A stretch of DNA of 64,000 bases from Streptomyces niger. GTDB taxonomy: Bacteria > Actinomycetota > Actinomycetes > Streptomycetales > Streptomycetaceae. The position numbers and the translations under genes were made by a program. The stretch spans positions 124,001 through 188,000 of the forward strand of contig NZ_JOFQ01000012.1 of the NCBI RefSeq assembly GCF_000718305.1. Reading direction: 5' to 3'. Every line of letters begins with the position of its first letter. Positions within the stretch are counted from its first letter, which is position 1. The notes beneath the pieces are model-generated. The model did no database searches. It was not told the origin of the DNA and was given only the letters and a program-made list of their open reading frames with translations. This document shows, in pieces, positions 45,862 through 54,327 of the stretch.

Positions 45862-46308
45862 TCACTCCTTGCGGTAGGAGTACGCCTCCGCGGCGGCCGA
45901 GGCCACCGCGTCCAGGTCCGCGCCGGCCGAGGCCGTGACCACGGCGGCCACCGCGCCCTCCAGGAACGGCGCGTCCACCAGCCGGGTCCCCTCCGGCAGT
46001 TCGTCGCCCTCGGCGAGCAGCGCCTTCACCGTGAGGACGGCACTGCCCAGGTCCACCAGGACGGCCACGCCGGCGCCGCGGTCGACCGTGCGGGCCGCCT
46101 TGGTGATCAGCTCGGCGCTCGTCCCGAGCCCGCCGTCGGGCGTGCCGCCCGCCGCCGTGACCGGCGCCTTCGCGTTGCCGCCGGCGAGCCCCACGGCCAG
46201 CTCCGCGACCGACTCGGCCACGGCCTTGCCGTGCGAGACCAGCACGATGCCCACCAGCGCCTCGGGACCGCCGTCCGGCCCTTTCCCGGCCGCTGTTTCC
46301 GCGCTCAT
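45862..46308 (-). CDS. dhaM: PTS-dependent dihydroxyacetone kinase, phosphotransfer subunit
   Basis: 148 residues, an EIIA-mannose-type domain only. 'VGIVLVSHGKAVAESVAEL' holds the phosphorylated His26, and 'VAVLVDLGSAV' and 'DAPFLEGAVAA' follow. It passes phosphate from HPr to the ADP bound in DhaL. It lacks the extra HPr/EI domains of the E. coli protein, as usual in actinobacteria. The ATG overlaps the dhaL stop (ATGA). Confidence 0.92.
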   Translation of the reverse strand: MSAETAAGKGPDGGPEALVGIVLVSHGKAVAESVAELAVGLAGGNAKAPVTAAGGTPDGGLGTSAELITKAARTVDRGAGVAVLVDLGSAVLTVKALLAEGDELPEGTRLVDAPFLEGAVAAVVTASAGADLDAVASAAAEAYSYRKE

Positions 46309-46913
46309 GCCGTCACCTCCGCGAGTGCCGCGAACAACAAGGCCGACGAGGTCGCCCCCGGGTCCTGGTGGCCGATGCTGCGCTCACCCAGGTAGCTGGC
46401 GCGGCCCTTGCGGGCCTGCAACGGCGTGGTGTCCACCGCCCCCTTCTCCGCGGCCTCGGCGGCGTCCGCGAAGGAGGTGCCCAGCGCCTCGACCGCCGGG
46501 GCCAGCGCGTCCAGCATCGTCTTGTCGCCCACGGCCGAGCCGCCCAGCTGCGCGACCGCGTCGACCCCGCCGCGGAGCGCCGCCTGCAGTTCCTCGGCGG
46601 TCACGCCCGGCGCGTCGCCCAGCGCCTTGCCCGCACGGCGCAGCAGCGTCCCGTACAGCGGCCCCGAGGCGCCGCCCACGGTCGAGATCAACTGCCGCCC
46701 CGCGGTGGTCAGTACGGCACCGGGCGCCGCCGGCGGTTCCGACTCCAGCGCCTTGGCGACGGAGGTGAAGCCACGCTGCAGGTTGCTGCCGTGGTCGGCG
46801 TCGCCGATGGGGGAGTCCAGCTCGGTGAGGCGCTCGGCCTCCCGGTCCACCAGGGCGGCGGCAGCCTGCATCCAGCGGATGAAGAGCGCGGCATCAAGGG
46901 CCGTTTCGGTCAC
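46305..46913 (-). CDS. dhaL: Dihydroxyacetone kinase, ADP-binding subunit
   Basis: 202 residues from GTG 46913 (AGGAG upstream). 'LTELDSPIGDADHGSNLQRGF' carries the Asp residues that hold Mg and the nucleotide; 'STVGGASGPLYGTLLRRAG', 'GDKTMLDALAPA' and 'LGERSIGHQDPGATS' complete the family pattern. It keeps ADP/ATP bound and phosphorylates dihydroxyacetone on DhaK. 134 bases separate it from dhaK without a visible gene. Confidence 0.93.
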   Translation of the reverse strand: MTETALDAALFIRWMQAAAALVDREAERLTELDSPIGDADHGSNLQRGFTSVAKALESEPPAAPGAVLTTAGRQLISTVGGASGPLYGTLLRRAGKALGDAPGVTAEELQAALRGGVDAVAQLGGSAVGDKTMLDALAPAVEALGTSFADAAEAAEKGAVDTTPLQARKGRASYLGERSIGHQDPGATSSALLFAALAEVTA

Positions 46914-47047
46914 GTGCTGCTCCTGAGATCTGCGGTACGCGTAGGGATACGGGTACGGGACGAACTGGGGGGAGGACAGGTACGGGTGCGGAGACGGTAC
47001 GGGCAGGGGAGCGGTGCTCTCGCGGGCGAACAGTCGGTCCTGGCAGG

Positions 47048-48040
47048 TCAGCGCCCCCACCGTAGCCCGGGCGTCTGCACCGGCGCGTCCCACAGGCGGA
47101 GCGTCTCCTCGTCCGCCTGGCACAGCGTCACCGAGCAGCCCGCCATGTCCAGCGAGGTGACGTAGTTGCCGACGAGCGTACGGGCCACCGGCACACCGCG
47201 CTCGGCGAGCACCCGCTGCACCTCCGCGTTGAACCCGTACAGCTCCAGCAGCGGCGTCGCGCCCATTCCATTGACCAGCGCGAGCACCGGTCCCCGCGGC
47301 TGCCAGTCGTCGAGGATCGCGCCCACCGAGGCGTCGGCGATCTCGCGCGAGGTCATCATCGGCCGCCGTTCCCGACCCGGCTCGCCGTGGATGCCCACAC
47401 CGAATTCCAGCTCCCCGGCGGGCAGGTCGAAGGAGGGGGTCCCCTTCGACGGTGTCGTGCAGGCGCTGAGCGCCACCCCGAAGCTGCGCGAGTTCTCCAC
47501 GACCTGGCGGGCGAGCGCCTCGACCCGGTCCAGCGGCTGCCCCTCCTCGGCCGCGGCGCCGGCCAGCTTCTCCACGAAGAGCGTCGCCCCGGTCCCGCGC
47601 CGCCCCGCCGTGAAGGTGGAGTCCACCACCGCCACGTCGTCGTTCACGAGCACGCTGGCGACCTGTACGCCCTCGTCCTCCGCCAGCTCGGCCGCCATCT
47701 GGAAGTTCAGTACGTCACCGGTGTAGTTCTTCACGAGGAAGAGCACGCCTTGGCCGCTGTCCACGGCGGCAGCGGCGCGCACCATCTGATCCGGCACCGG
47801 CGAGGTGAACACCTCACCCGGACACGCCGCATCCAGCATCCCGGGCCCGACGAACCCCCCGTGCAGCGGCTCGTGCCCACTGCCGCCACCCGACACCAGC
47901 GCGACCTTCCCGGCCACCGGCGCGTCCCGCCGGACCACGACGCGCCCCTCCACGTCCACGACCAGGTCCGGATGCGCCGCCGCCATCCCCCGCAACGCGT
48001 CCCCGACCACGCTCTCCGGCACATTCATCAGCATCTTCAC
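47048..48040 (-). CDS. dhaK: Dihydroxyacetone kinase, substrate-binding subunit
   Basis: 330 residues from GTG 48040, AGGAGG five bases before. 'GGGSGHEPLHGGFVG' includes His56, and 'GVGIHGEPG' the His that binds dihydroxyacetone covalently. 'NYTGDVLNF' is conserved too. First gene of the operon dhaK-dhaL-dhaM, leading to dihydroxyacetone phosphate and glycolysis. No glycerol dehydrogenase is next to it. Confidence 0.94.
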   Translation of the reverse strand: MKMLMNVPESVVGDALRGMAAAHPDLVVDVEGRVVVRRDAPVAGKVALVSGGGSGHEPLHGGFVGPGMLDAACPGEVFTSPVPDQMVRAAAAVDSGQGVLFLVKNYTGDVLNFQMAAELAEDEGVQVASVLVNDDVAVVDSTFTAGRRGTGATLFVEKLAGAAAEEGQPLDRVEALARQVVENSRSFGVALSACTTPSKGTPSFDLPAGELEFGVGIHGEPGRERRPMMTSREIADASVGAILDDWQPRGPVLALVNGMGATPLLELYGFNAEVQRVLAERGVPVARTLVGNYVTSLDMAGCSVTLCQADEETLRLWDAPVQTPGLRWGR

Positions 48041-49075
48041 GGGTACCTCCTGGTGAGACTAGCAGCCTGGCCTCTGGACAGTGTTTCCGCTGGTCGCGGT
48101 ACGTATGCCCAGCTCTCGATCTTGGCGGTCCATGTCGCTCCGGAAGCGGCTCCCGGCGGGTCTGATGCTGACCCGATGCTGACTTTCCTGATGGGGTGTC
48201 AGGGTTGATCGAGTCCCCGCATCGCCGCCTCCCTGAGCCGTTCAGCCCAGTATCGGCCCCATGGCGTTCGAGGTCACGGATCACGCTGGAAGGCGTCCCG
48301 GCAGCCTTCGCCCCGCTTCATCGAACCGGGCCTGGAGATCGTGTTTGATCTGCGCGGGCTGTGGGGGTGAGTGCGGTTGACCTCGCCGTTTTGAGGAGAG
48401 CGGCCCTCTGCTGGGGGCTGATACGCAGCGGAGGTGGTTCTCCGTGTCAGGATGAGCCAGAAGGGGCGCCTGGACGCGGCCCGCGGGGGCAGGAAATCAG
48501 GACCCGCTTCGTGCCACCAAGCAGGCGACCCGGGGGCTAGTGATCTGGGTCGGCAGGTGTCTGGCCTGCGAGTGTTTCCACAGGCATCAGTATTTTTGGA
48601 CTGTGCGTCGCTCTGCATCGCCTCTTGCGGCCCGCGAAAGCCTTCGCCGCCGCCTCATCAAGCCGCTGTGTCCGTGGCACGGCGGCATTGCCTGCCCTCG
48701 GCAGACGGCCACGGCCTGACGCAAGACGGACGTGCCTGTCGATGGCTCGCTGACTCCTCGTCGCTGGGCGCTTGCAATCTCTGGTCTGCGCTCTCTGTGG
48801 TAAGGGACAACCCCTCTCATGACGGATGACGTTCCTCCCGAACTTCAAAGTAGGGCGCTCCTAGGAGGCCGAACAGCTCAGCCGCCGCTTGCGCCCTCAG
48901 TCGGGGGCGGCCTTGGACGGGTTGGCGGTGGACGCGTGGGCGTGTGGAGCGCCGTCGCCCGGATTCGACAACTGCGCCGCCGACGTCGTGCCGGCCTCGG
49001 GCCGACGGCCTGCGGCGATCCCGGCAGTGGCATGGGGGCACCGGGAAGCCGCACGGTTTCTGACGCCCCGCTCTC
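48041..49075. other. About 1 kb without a recognisable gene
   Basis: Open frames here are short, with irregular third-position GC and no family resemblance. A tandem GATGCTGAC(CC)GATGCTGAC lies at about 48163-48183. GC is lower than around it. The region may hold decayed genes or an old insertion point; I could not identify any. Confidence 0.6.
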
Positions 49076-49516
49076 TCAGCCCAATTGCTCGGCCAGCCCA
49101 ACGATGATGCCCTCCGGGCCGCGGAGGTAGCAGAGCAGATAGCTGTCCTCGAACCGGGCGATCTCGCCGACGAGCACGGCGCCGTGAGGGCGCAGGCGGG
49201 CAACGGTGTCCTCGATGTCGTCGACGGCGAACATGACGCGGTGCGTGCCCAGGATGTTGTGGGGCCGGTTGCGCGGCCCGGCGCTGATTACCGCGGGGCT
49301 GAGGTACTTCGCCAGCTCGAGCCGGCTGTGCCCGTCCGGGGTCCGGAGCATCGCGATGGCACAGCGGACGCCGTCGAGTCCGGTGCACTGGTCGGCGACG
49401 GGACCTTGGACCTCCGCCCTGCCCTCCAGCTCCATACCGAGTTCCACGAAGAACGCGATGGCGGCATCCAAGTCCTCGACGACGATGCCGACGTTGTCCA
49501 TCCGCTGAATCGCCAT
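49076..49516 (-). CDS. VOC-family (glyoxalase/dioxygenase-like) protein
   Basis: 146 residues; ATG 49516 with GAGGAG upstream. Two beta-alpha-beta-beta-beta halves: 'MDNVGIVVEDLDAAIAFFVELGMELEGRA' in outline and 'RVMFAVDDIEDTVARLRPHG'. A metal site could be formed by His/Glu at the strand ends ('HSRLELAKY', 'HRVMFAV'). Substrate unknown; relatives include glyoxalases, thiol transferases and antibiotic-binding proteins. It stands alone between two gene-poor stretches. 49517-49803 has no recognisable gene. Confidence 0.85.
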   Translation of the reverse strand: MAIQRMDNVGIVVEDLDAAIAFFVELGMELEGRAEVQGPVADQCTGLDGVRCAIAMLRTPDGHSRLELAKYLSPAVISAGPRNRPHNILGTHRVMFAVDDIEDTVARLRPHGAVLVGEIARFEDSYLLCYLRGPEGIIVGLAEQLG

Positions 49517-49803
49517 GCTGGTCTCTCCTCTTCCTCGTACGGCCGGCGGTGGCCGCCCATGTCCCTGGGACGGAGCCGGCGGCACCTTCTCGACATCCTC
49601 AGACCGCCGGACTCCGAAAATCTCCGATTGTGTCTCAGCACCGCCCCGATGGAGGCGGAAAGCCCCAGCCGCTGACGAACGCCAGCCCGGAGCCACAGCA
49701 CGTGAACAAAGCCGGTAGCCGAAACCCACTGCCACGATTGCCCCTGGCTCGAAAGTCGGAGAGGGCTCTTCGAGCCGCCTCGCCAACCGACGTACTGGGG
49801 AGA

Positions 49804-50205
49804 TCAGCCGACCGGCGTCGGTGCCTGCATGCGACTCTGCACGATGCCTTCGACTCCTCGCAGGGAGATGTCGGAGATCAGTGCCGGGTCGAAGAGGCAG
49901 CCCGCCGCCATGGCGCTGTCCCTCAGCATGACCAGGTGGCGCGCGTCGGCGTCCGCGGGAGTGTCGCCGATGCCCGCCCCAACAGGTTTGTGACGGTGTC
50001 GAGAAACCACTCCCGGTGCGCAGAACGGCCTGGTGGACGGGGTGGGTCGGGTCGGGGTACTCGGCGACTGCGTTGAGGAATGCGCACCCCCGGAACCCTG
50101 GGACCGGATGCCGCCGATGATGGCCTTGGCGACGGCGCGCACGGCGTCGACGGCCGACCCGGTGTCTGCCTGGGCGTCGGCGAGCTGCCCGCGCATCGGA
50201 GGACC
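49804..50205 (-). pseudogene. TetR-family regulator remnant, three frame changes, DNA-binding part missing
   Basis: Reading leftward, pieces of a TetR C-terminal domain appear in three frames: 'AVDAVRAVAKAIIGGIRSQ', then (about 50097) 'RGCAFLNAVAEYPDPTHPVH', then (about 50020) 'REWFLDTVTNLLGRA', then (about 49980) 'GIGDTPADADARHLVMLRDS' and on to the stop at 49804. Joined, they make a normal effector domain, but no HTH precedes it. It is a dead gene. It may once have controlled the nearby SDR or VOC genes. Confidence 0.75.
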
Positions 50206-50314
50206 ATCCCCGCTCCCGCGGGGAGCCACTACCTGACCTCGGAGTTCACTCAACCGGACAGCAGCTACGGCTTACTTCCGCCGACTCCGGCATACCGCCC
50301 CTACTTCGGCGTTG

Positions 50315-51244
50315 TCAGGGTGAGGCGGTGGTGTCCGTGTCGAGGGCTGCGGTGCGGAGGGCGGCTGCCACGCGGGTGGCGGAGTCTGTGGGTGGCTGGG
50401 GGAGGCGGGCCAGGAGCAGCCGTCGTTGTTCCTGAGGGCCGCCTCGGACGGGGAGGATGCGGACGCCCGGTGGTGCTGCCGGGGCAAGGGTGGAAGGCAC
50501 GGTGGTCAGTCCCAAGCCGGCCGCCACGAGGTGGAGCTTGGTGAGCCAGTCACGTGCGGTGTGCGCGATGTCGGGCCGCTCGTCCAGGCCCGGCCACACG
50601 CCCATCAGCCGGTCTTCTCCCGACGAGGAGCCTGCGATCCAGCGCTGCCCGCGCAGGTCGGCCACGTCGACGAAGTCGCCGCGGGCGAGCGGGTGGGTGG
50701 CGGGCACCGCCAGGCGCAGGGCCCGTTCGGCGAGGGTCCGCAGGGTGAGCGGAGGCGTCTCCGTATCCGGCGCTCTGAACGGCGGCGCGGAGCCGAGCAG
50801 GGCCAGATCGAGACTGCCGGCCCGCAGAGCGCGCACCAGCGCCGGCGTGCTTCCCTCCCGGCCGACAACCTGCAGGCCGGGGTCTGTCCGGCGAAGGGCG
50901 GCAAGGGCCCGCGGCACCAGCACCGCGCCGGCACTGGGGAACCATCCCAGGCGGACCGTCCCGGCCTGACCGGGCAGGCCGGACAGTTCCCGTGCGGTCG
51001 CTTCGATCTGGTCGAGCACGATCGTGGCGCGGCGCATGACGACGCGGCCGGCTGCGGTGAGCCGTACTCCCTCACGCCGCCGCTCCAGCAATTCGGCACC
51101 TGCCGCCCGTTCGATCGCCGCGATCTGCCGGGACACCGCCGACTGCGTGTAACCCAGCGAGGCGGCGGCCGAGGTGAAGGTCCCCTGCTCGGCCACGGCG
51201 CGGAAGACCCGCAGGGCGGTCAACGACACATCCGTGAAATCCAT
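50315..51244 (-). CDS. LysR-family transcriptional regulator
   Basis: 309 residues; ATG 51244. The HTH is 'LTALRVFRAVAEQGTFTSAAASLGYTQSAVSRQIAAIERAAG' in outline. The effector part has 'GTVRLGWFPSAGAVLVPRAL' and 'VAAGLGLTTVPSTLAP'. It is divergent from the SDR gene at 51317 with 72 bases between, so it most likely controls the SDR pair. It resembles the LysR-SDR pairs common in actinobacteria; the inducer is unknown. Confidence 0.88.
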   Translation of the reverse strand: MDFTDVSLTALRVFRAVAEQGTFTSAAASLGYTQSAVSRQIAAIERAAGAELLERRREGVRLTAAGRVVMRRATIVLDQIEATARELSGLPGQAGTVRLGWFPSAGAVLVPRALAALRRTDPGLQVVGREGSTPALVRALRAGSLDLALLGSAPPFRAPDTETPPLTLRTLAERALRLAVPATHPLARGDFVDVADLRGQRWIAGSSSGEDRLMGVWPGLDERPDIAHTARDWLTKLHLVAAGLGLTTVPSTLAPAAPPGVRILPVRGGPQEQRRLLLARLPQPPTDSATRVAAALRTAALDTDTTASP

Positions 51245-51316
51245 GACGTTAACGCATACCAGACGTGCCAAACTTTCGTTGGACTCATGGAGCGCCGGGT
51301 TCCTAGCGTGGCCCGC

Positions 51317-52204
51317 ATGAATGCTTCACGTATCGCCCTGGTCACCGGCGCGAACCAGGGGCTCGGCCGCGCCCTCGTCGAAGGACTGGCGGCCCGCATG
51401 AACCCGAACGACCTCGTCCTGCTCACCGGCCGGAACCCCCAGCGGGTGGCGCACGCCGCACGCGAGGTCACGGGACTGCCCGGCACGCGTGCCCGCGTCG
51501 AGGGCAGGACCCTGGACGTCACCGACACCGATGCCATCGCCCGTCTCGCCGAAGAGGTCCGGGCTCGGTCCGGAGGGGCCGACGTCGTTGTCTCCAACGC
51601 GGTCGCCCGCCTGTTGCCCGACGAGCCGCAGGCGGAGCGGGCAGATGAGTTCATCGACGTCTCCAACGTCGCCACCCACGCGGTCCTGCGCTCCTTCGGC
51701 CCGGTCCTGCGGCCAGGGGGCCGGCTGCTCGTCGTGGCCAGCAACCTGGGCACCCTCGGCCACCTCAGCCCGCGCCTGCACCATCTGTTCGACGGCGCGA
51801 GCCTCGACCAGGTCCAGTACGCCGTGGAGTCCTGGCGCAGCGCCCTTCACAACGGAACGGCGCAGGAGGCCGGCTGGCCCCGCTGGCTGAACGTGCCCTC
51901 GAAGGTGGCGCAGGTCGCCGCCGTCCGCGCCGTCGCCGCCGAGCGCCGCGAGCACGACCTCACCACCGGCACTTTGATCGCGGCCGTGTGCCCCGGCATG
52001 GTCGACACCGCCACCTCGCGCCCCTGGTTCAGCGAATACAGCCAGGCCCAGGCACCGGCCCAAGCCGCCGAGGCCCTGTTCGACCTCATCCTCACCGACG
52101 GCGTCGACCCCGCCTTGTACGGCGAGTTGGTCCGTTTCGGCAAGGCCCTGCTCTGGCGCGGCGGCACGCCCCCGGTCGAACAGGACCGGATGCTCACCCC
52201 CTGA
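51317..52204 (+). CDS. SDR-family oxidoreductase, atypical active site
   Basis: 295 residues, Rossmann fold with 'ALVTGANQGLGRALVEGLA' and 'VVVSNAVARLLP' (instead of NNAG). The expected catalytic Tyr-x-x-x-Lys appears as 'NVPSK', so the Tyr place is Asn; the Ser position reads 'VVASN'. 'AAVCPGMVDTATSRPWF' matches the carbonyl-reductase-like group's substrate loop. No good ribosome site before ATG 51317. It and the next SDR, 43 bases on, form an operon divergent from the LysR gene. Confidence 0.85.
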   Translation: MNASRIALVTGANQGLGRALVEGLAARMNPNDLVLLTGRNPQRVAHAAREVTGLPGTRARVEGRTLDVTDTDAIARLAEEVRARSGGADVVVSNAVARLLPDEPQAERADEFIDVSNVATHAVLRSFGPVLRPGGRLLVVASNLGTLGHLSPRLHHLFDGASLDQVQYAVESWRSALHNGTAQEAGWPRWLNVPSKVAQVAAVRAVAAERREHDLTTGTLIAAVCPGMVDTATSRPWFSEYSQAQAPAQAAEALFDLILTDGVDPALYGELVRFGKALLWRGGTPPVEQDRMLTP

Positions 52205-52247
52205 CAAGCCGTTCACTCGCTTCGCAGCACACCGTAGGAGTTCATTC

Positions 52248-53177
52248 ATGGGTTCCATCACCACCCCCTTCGGTTTCTCCAGCACCGCAGCGGAAGTCTC
52301 GGAAGGCATCGATCTGACCGGCCGTCGTGCGGTGGTCACCGGCGCCTCCTCCGGCCTCGGAGCCGAGACGGCCCGGGCCCTGGCCGCCGCGGGCGCGGCT
52401 GTCACCCTCGCCGTCCGGGATGTCACGGCGGGGAAACGCGTCGCCGAGGACATCACCGAGTCGACCGGCAATCAGGAGGTGCACGTCGCGCACCTCGACC
52501 TGGCCGATCCCGCGTCGGTCACCGCCTTCACCGCCGCCTGGCGGGGCCCGCTGCACGTCCTGGTGAACAACGCGGGCGTCATGGCCTGCCCCGAGCAGTA
52601 CACCGAACAGGGTTGGGAATGGCAGTTCGCCACCAACCACCTCGGCCACTTCGCCCTCGCCACCGGCCTCCACGATGCTCTGGCCGTCGACGGCAACGCG
52701 CGCATCGTCGTGGTGAGTTCAACGGGCCATCAACGGTCGCCCATCGTGTGGGACGACGTCAACTTCGCCTTCCGCCCCTACGACCCGTGGCTCGCCTACG
52801 GTCAGTCCAAGACCGCGAACGTCCTCTTCGCGGTCGAAGCCACCCGCCGCTGGGCCGATGACAACATCACTGCAAACGCCCTCATGCCCGGCGCGATCTA
52901 CACGAACCTGCAGCGTCACACTGGCGGGCGCGGCAGCGGCAGGGTTCCCGCTCACCTCGTCAAGACCGTCGAACAGGGCGCGGCCACCTCCGTCCTCCTC
53001 GCCACCTCACCCCTCCTTGAAGGCGTCGGCGGCCGCTACTTCGTCGACTGCAACGAGACCGAGGTCGTCGACCGTCGCTCCGGCACCCTGCACGGCGTCG
53101 CCCGGTACGCCGTCGACCCGGACAACGCCCGACGCCTGTGGGCCCTGTCGCAGGAACTCCTCGCACACGCCCGCTGA
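52248..53177 (+). CDS. SDR-family oxidoreductase (retinol-dehydrogenase/WW-oxidoreductase-like)
   Basis: 309 residues. 'AVVTGASSGLGAETARALAAAG' binds NADP, 'NNAGVM' and 'NHLGHFAL' follow, and Ser ('VVVSSTGH'), Tyr and Lys ('YGQSK') are intact. A C-terminal extension, 'YFVDCNETEVVDRRSG', is typical of this subgroup. GTAGGAG lies nine bases upstream of the ATG. Substrate not deducible. It is the active partner of the atypical SDR before it. Confidence 0.9.
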   Translation: MGSITTPFGFSSTAAEVSEGIDLTGRRAVVTGASSGLGAETARALAAAGAAVTLAVRDVTAGKRVAEDITESTGNQEVHVAHLDLADPASVTAFTAAWRGPLHVLVNNAGVMACPEQYTEQGWEWQFATNHLGHFALATGLHDALAVDGNARIVVVSSTGHQRSPIVWDDVNFAFRPYDPWLAYGQSKTANVLFAVEATRRWADDNITANALMPGAIYTNLQRHTGGRGSGRVPAHLVKTVEQGAATSVLLATSPLLEGVGGRYFVDCNETEVVDRRSGTLHGVARYAVDPDNARRLWALSQELLAHAR

Positions 53178-53371
53178 GCAGCGGGCCGGACGACACCGCG
53201 GGGCTCTCCGTGTGCTCGTCCGGATGCGAAACGTCGGCAGAGTCCTGGCTTGCGGCCTCTGGCGCTGCGGTGGGGTGCGCAGTCCGTCGAGGATGAGCGC
53301 GAGCATCCGTGGAGCCCGCGGCGTCCGCGCAACCCGGAACAGGCCTGAGCCGCCATCCGGTCCGGAGCGGT

Positions 53372-53812
53372 TCACTCTTGCCCGCCCGGCCCCGGGCCGG
53401 GCCAGGGAAGGAAGGCCCGCACCGTCTTGCCGCCCTCCTCGGTCGGGAACACGCTGAGCCGGCCGCCGGATGCGGCTGTCAGGGAGCGAACGATGCGCAT
53501 GCCCCGGCCGTTGTCCTCCTGCACGGCCGCGGGCAGCCGTCGCGGCCAGTTCGGATGGCTGTCGGTGACGCCGACGTGCAGTGCCTTTTCCTGGTCCAGG
53601 AGCATGCAGACGGTGAAGGTCGGCGACTGGCCGCGTGTGTGGAGCACGGCGTTGGTCGCGAGCTCGGAGACGATCAACTGTACGGTGTGGTTGGTCTCCG
53701 AGTCCTCGGGCAGGCCCCACTTGGAGAGTGTCTGCGCCGCGAACCGGCGCGCCTCACCGACGGATGGGCAAGCGCTGGGCAGGGTGAGGGAAGCCGACTG
53801 GCTGGCTGCCAT
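53372..53812 (-). CDS. ATP-binding regulator (anti-sigma-factor-like HATPase, RsbW/SpoIIAB type)
   Basis: 146 residues from ATG 53812, with GGAG eleven bases before; the frame is open to 53944. N-box 'IVSELATNAVLHT' and G-box 'EDNGRGMRIV' mark a GHKL ATPase without histidine-kinase phosphorylation part. Streptomyces have many such stand-alone proteins, serving as anti-sigma or developmental switch proteins. No sigma or anti-anti-sigma gene is adjacent. The C-terminal 'PWPGPGPGG' is a flexible tail. Confidence 0.85.
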   Translation of the reverse strand: MAASQSASLTLPSACPSVGEARRFAAQTLSKWGLPEDSETNHTVQLIVSELATNAVLHTRGQSPTFTVCMLLDQEKALHVGVTDSHPNWPRRLPAAVQEDNGRGMRIVRSLTAASGGRLSVFPTEEGGKTVRAFLPWPGPGPGGQE

Positions 53813-54327
53813 CGCGGTGGTGCTCCATTCCCCGAGGCTTCCGACGCCGGGGCGCACTGTGCTCGACTGGCGGGAGGCAAGGGCGAGCAAGGGCGAGGGA
53901 GCCTTCGGAAGACTGCTGTTCTGCGCACAGCGTGGCAGGAGCACCGACGGTTCCGGTCAGGGGAGAAAAACTGTCCGCAAGTGTCTCGCACGACGCTGAA
54001 AGGTGCCGTGCAGGACCGGAGTTGGTCGCGATGATGCGCGATTGTGGAAGAATCACGGAAAGCGGCCGTTCCGGGGCGGGAGCGACTTGTTCCCCTCTCT
54101 CGGGGACCTCCCCCCGTCGGACGCCGACTGCTGCTCCTGCCTTGAGGGCATTGAGCCGGTGGCTGCGCTGAGCCTCACTGTCGAGCGGTCGGCCAGATGG
54201 GCGAGTTCGGTCCGAACCGGGGGTGGTCCATGCGCGGAGCGTGCGGAAACGGGCAGGGCTGCTGACGGGTCCCGGCGATATTCGCACATGGCCTGTACGG
54301 CGGCGCGCCGGGCATGACGATGGCCGG
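53813..54327. other. 515-bp gap between the anti-sigma-like gene and hypF
   Basis: It separates two divergent genes and must hold both promoters. I see no convincing coding frame, and no clear -35/-10 pair; 'GTGGAAGAATCAC' at about 54041-54053 is a possible -10 region towards hypF. An inverted CGGAA/TTCCG is near 54057-54076. Confidence 0.4.

Noticed and set aside
48274..48848. Short frames in the gene-poor kilobase (for example minus 48274-48618 and minus 48537-48848) as genes or transposase fragments
   Set aside because: No ribosome site, no recognised motif, mixed codon pattern; no terminal inverted repeats to support an insertion sequence.
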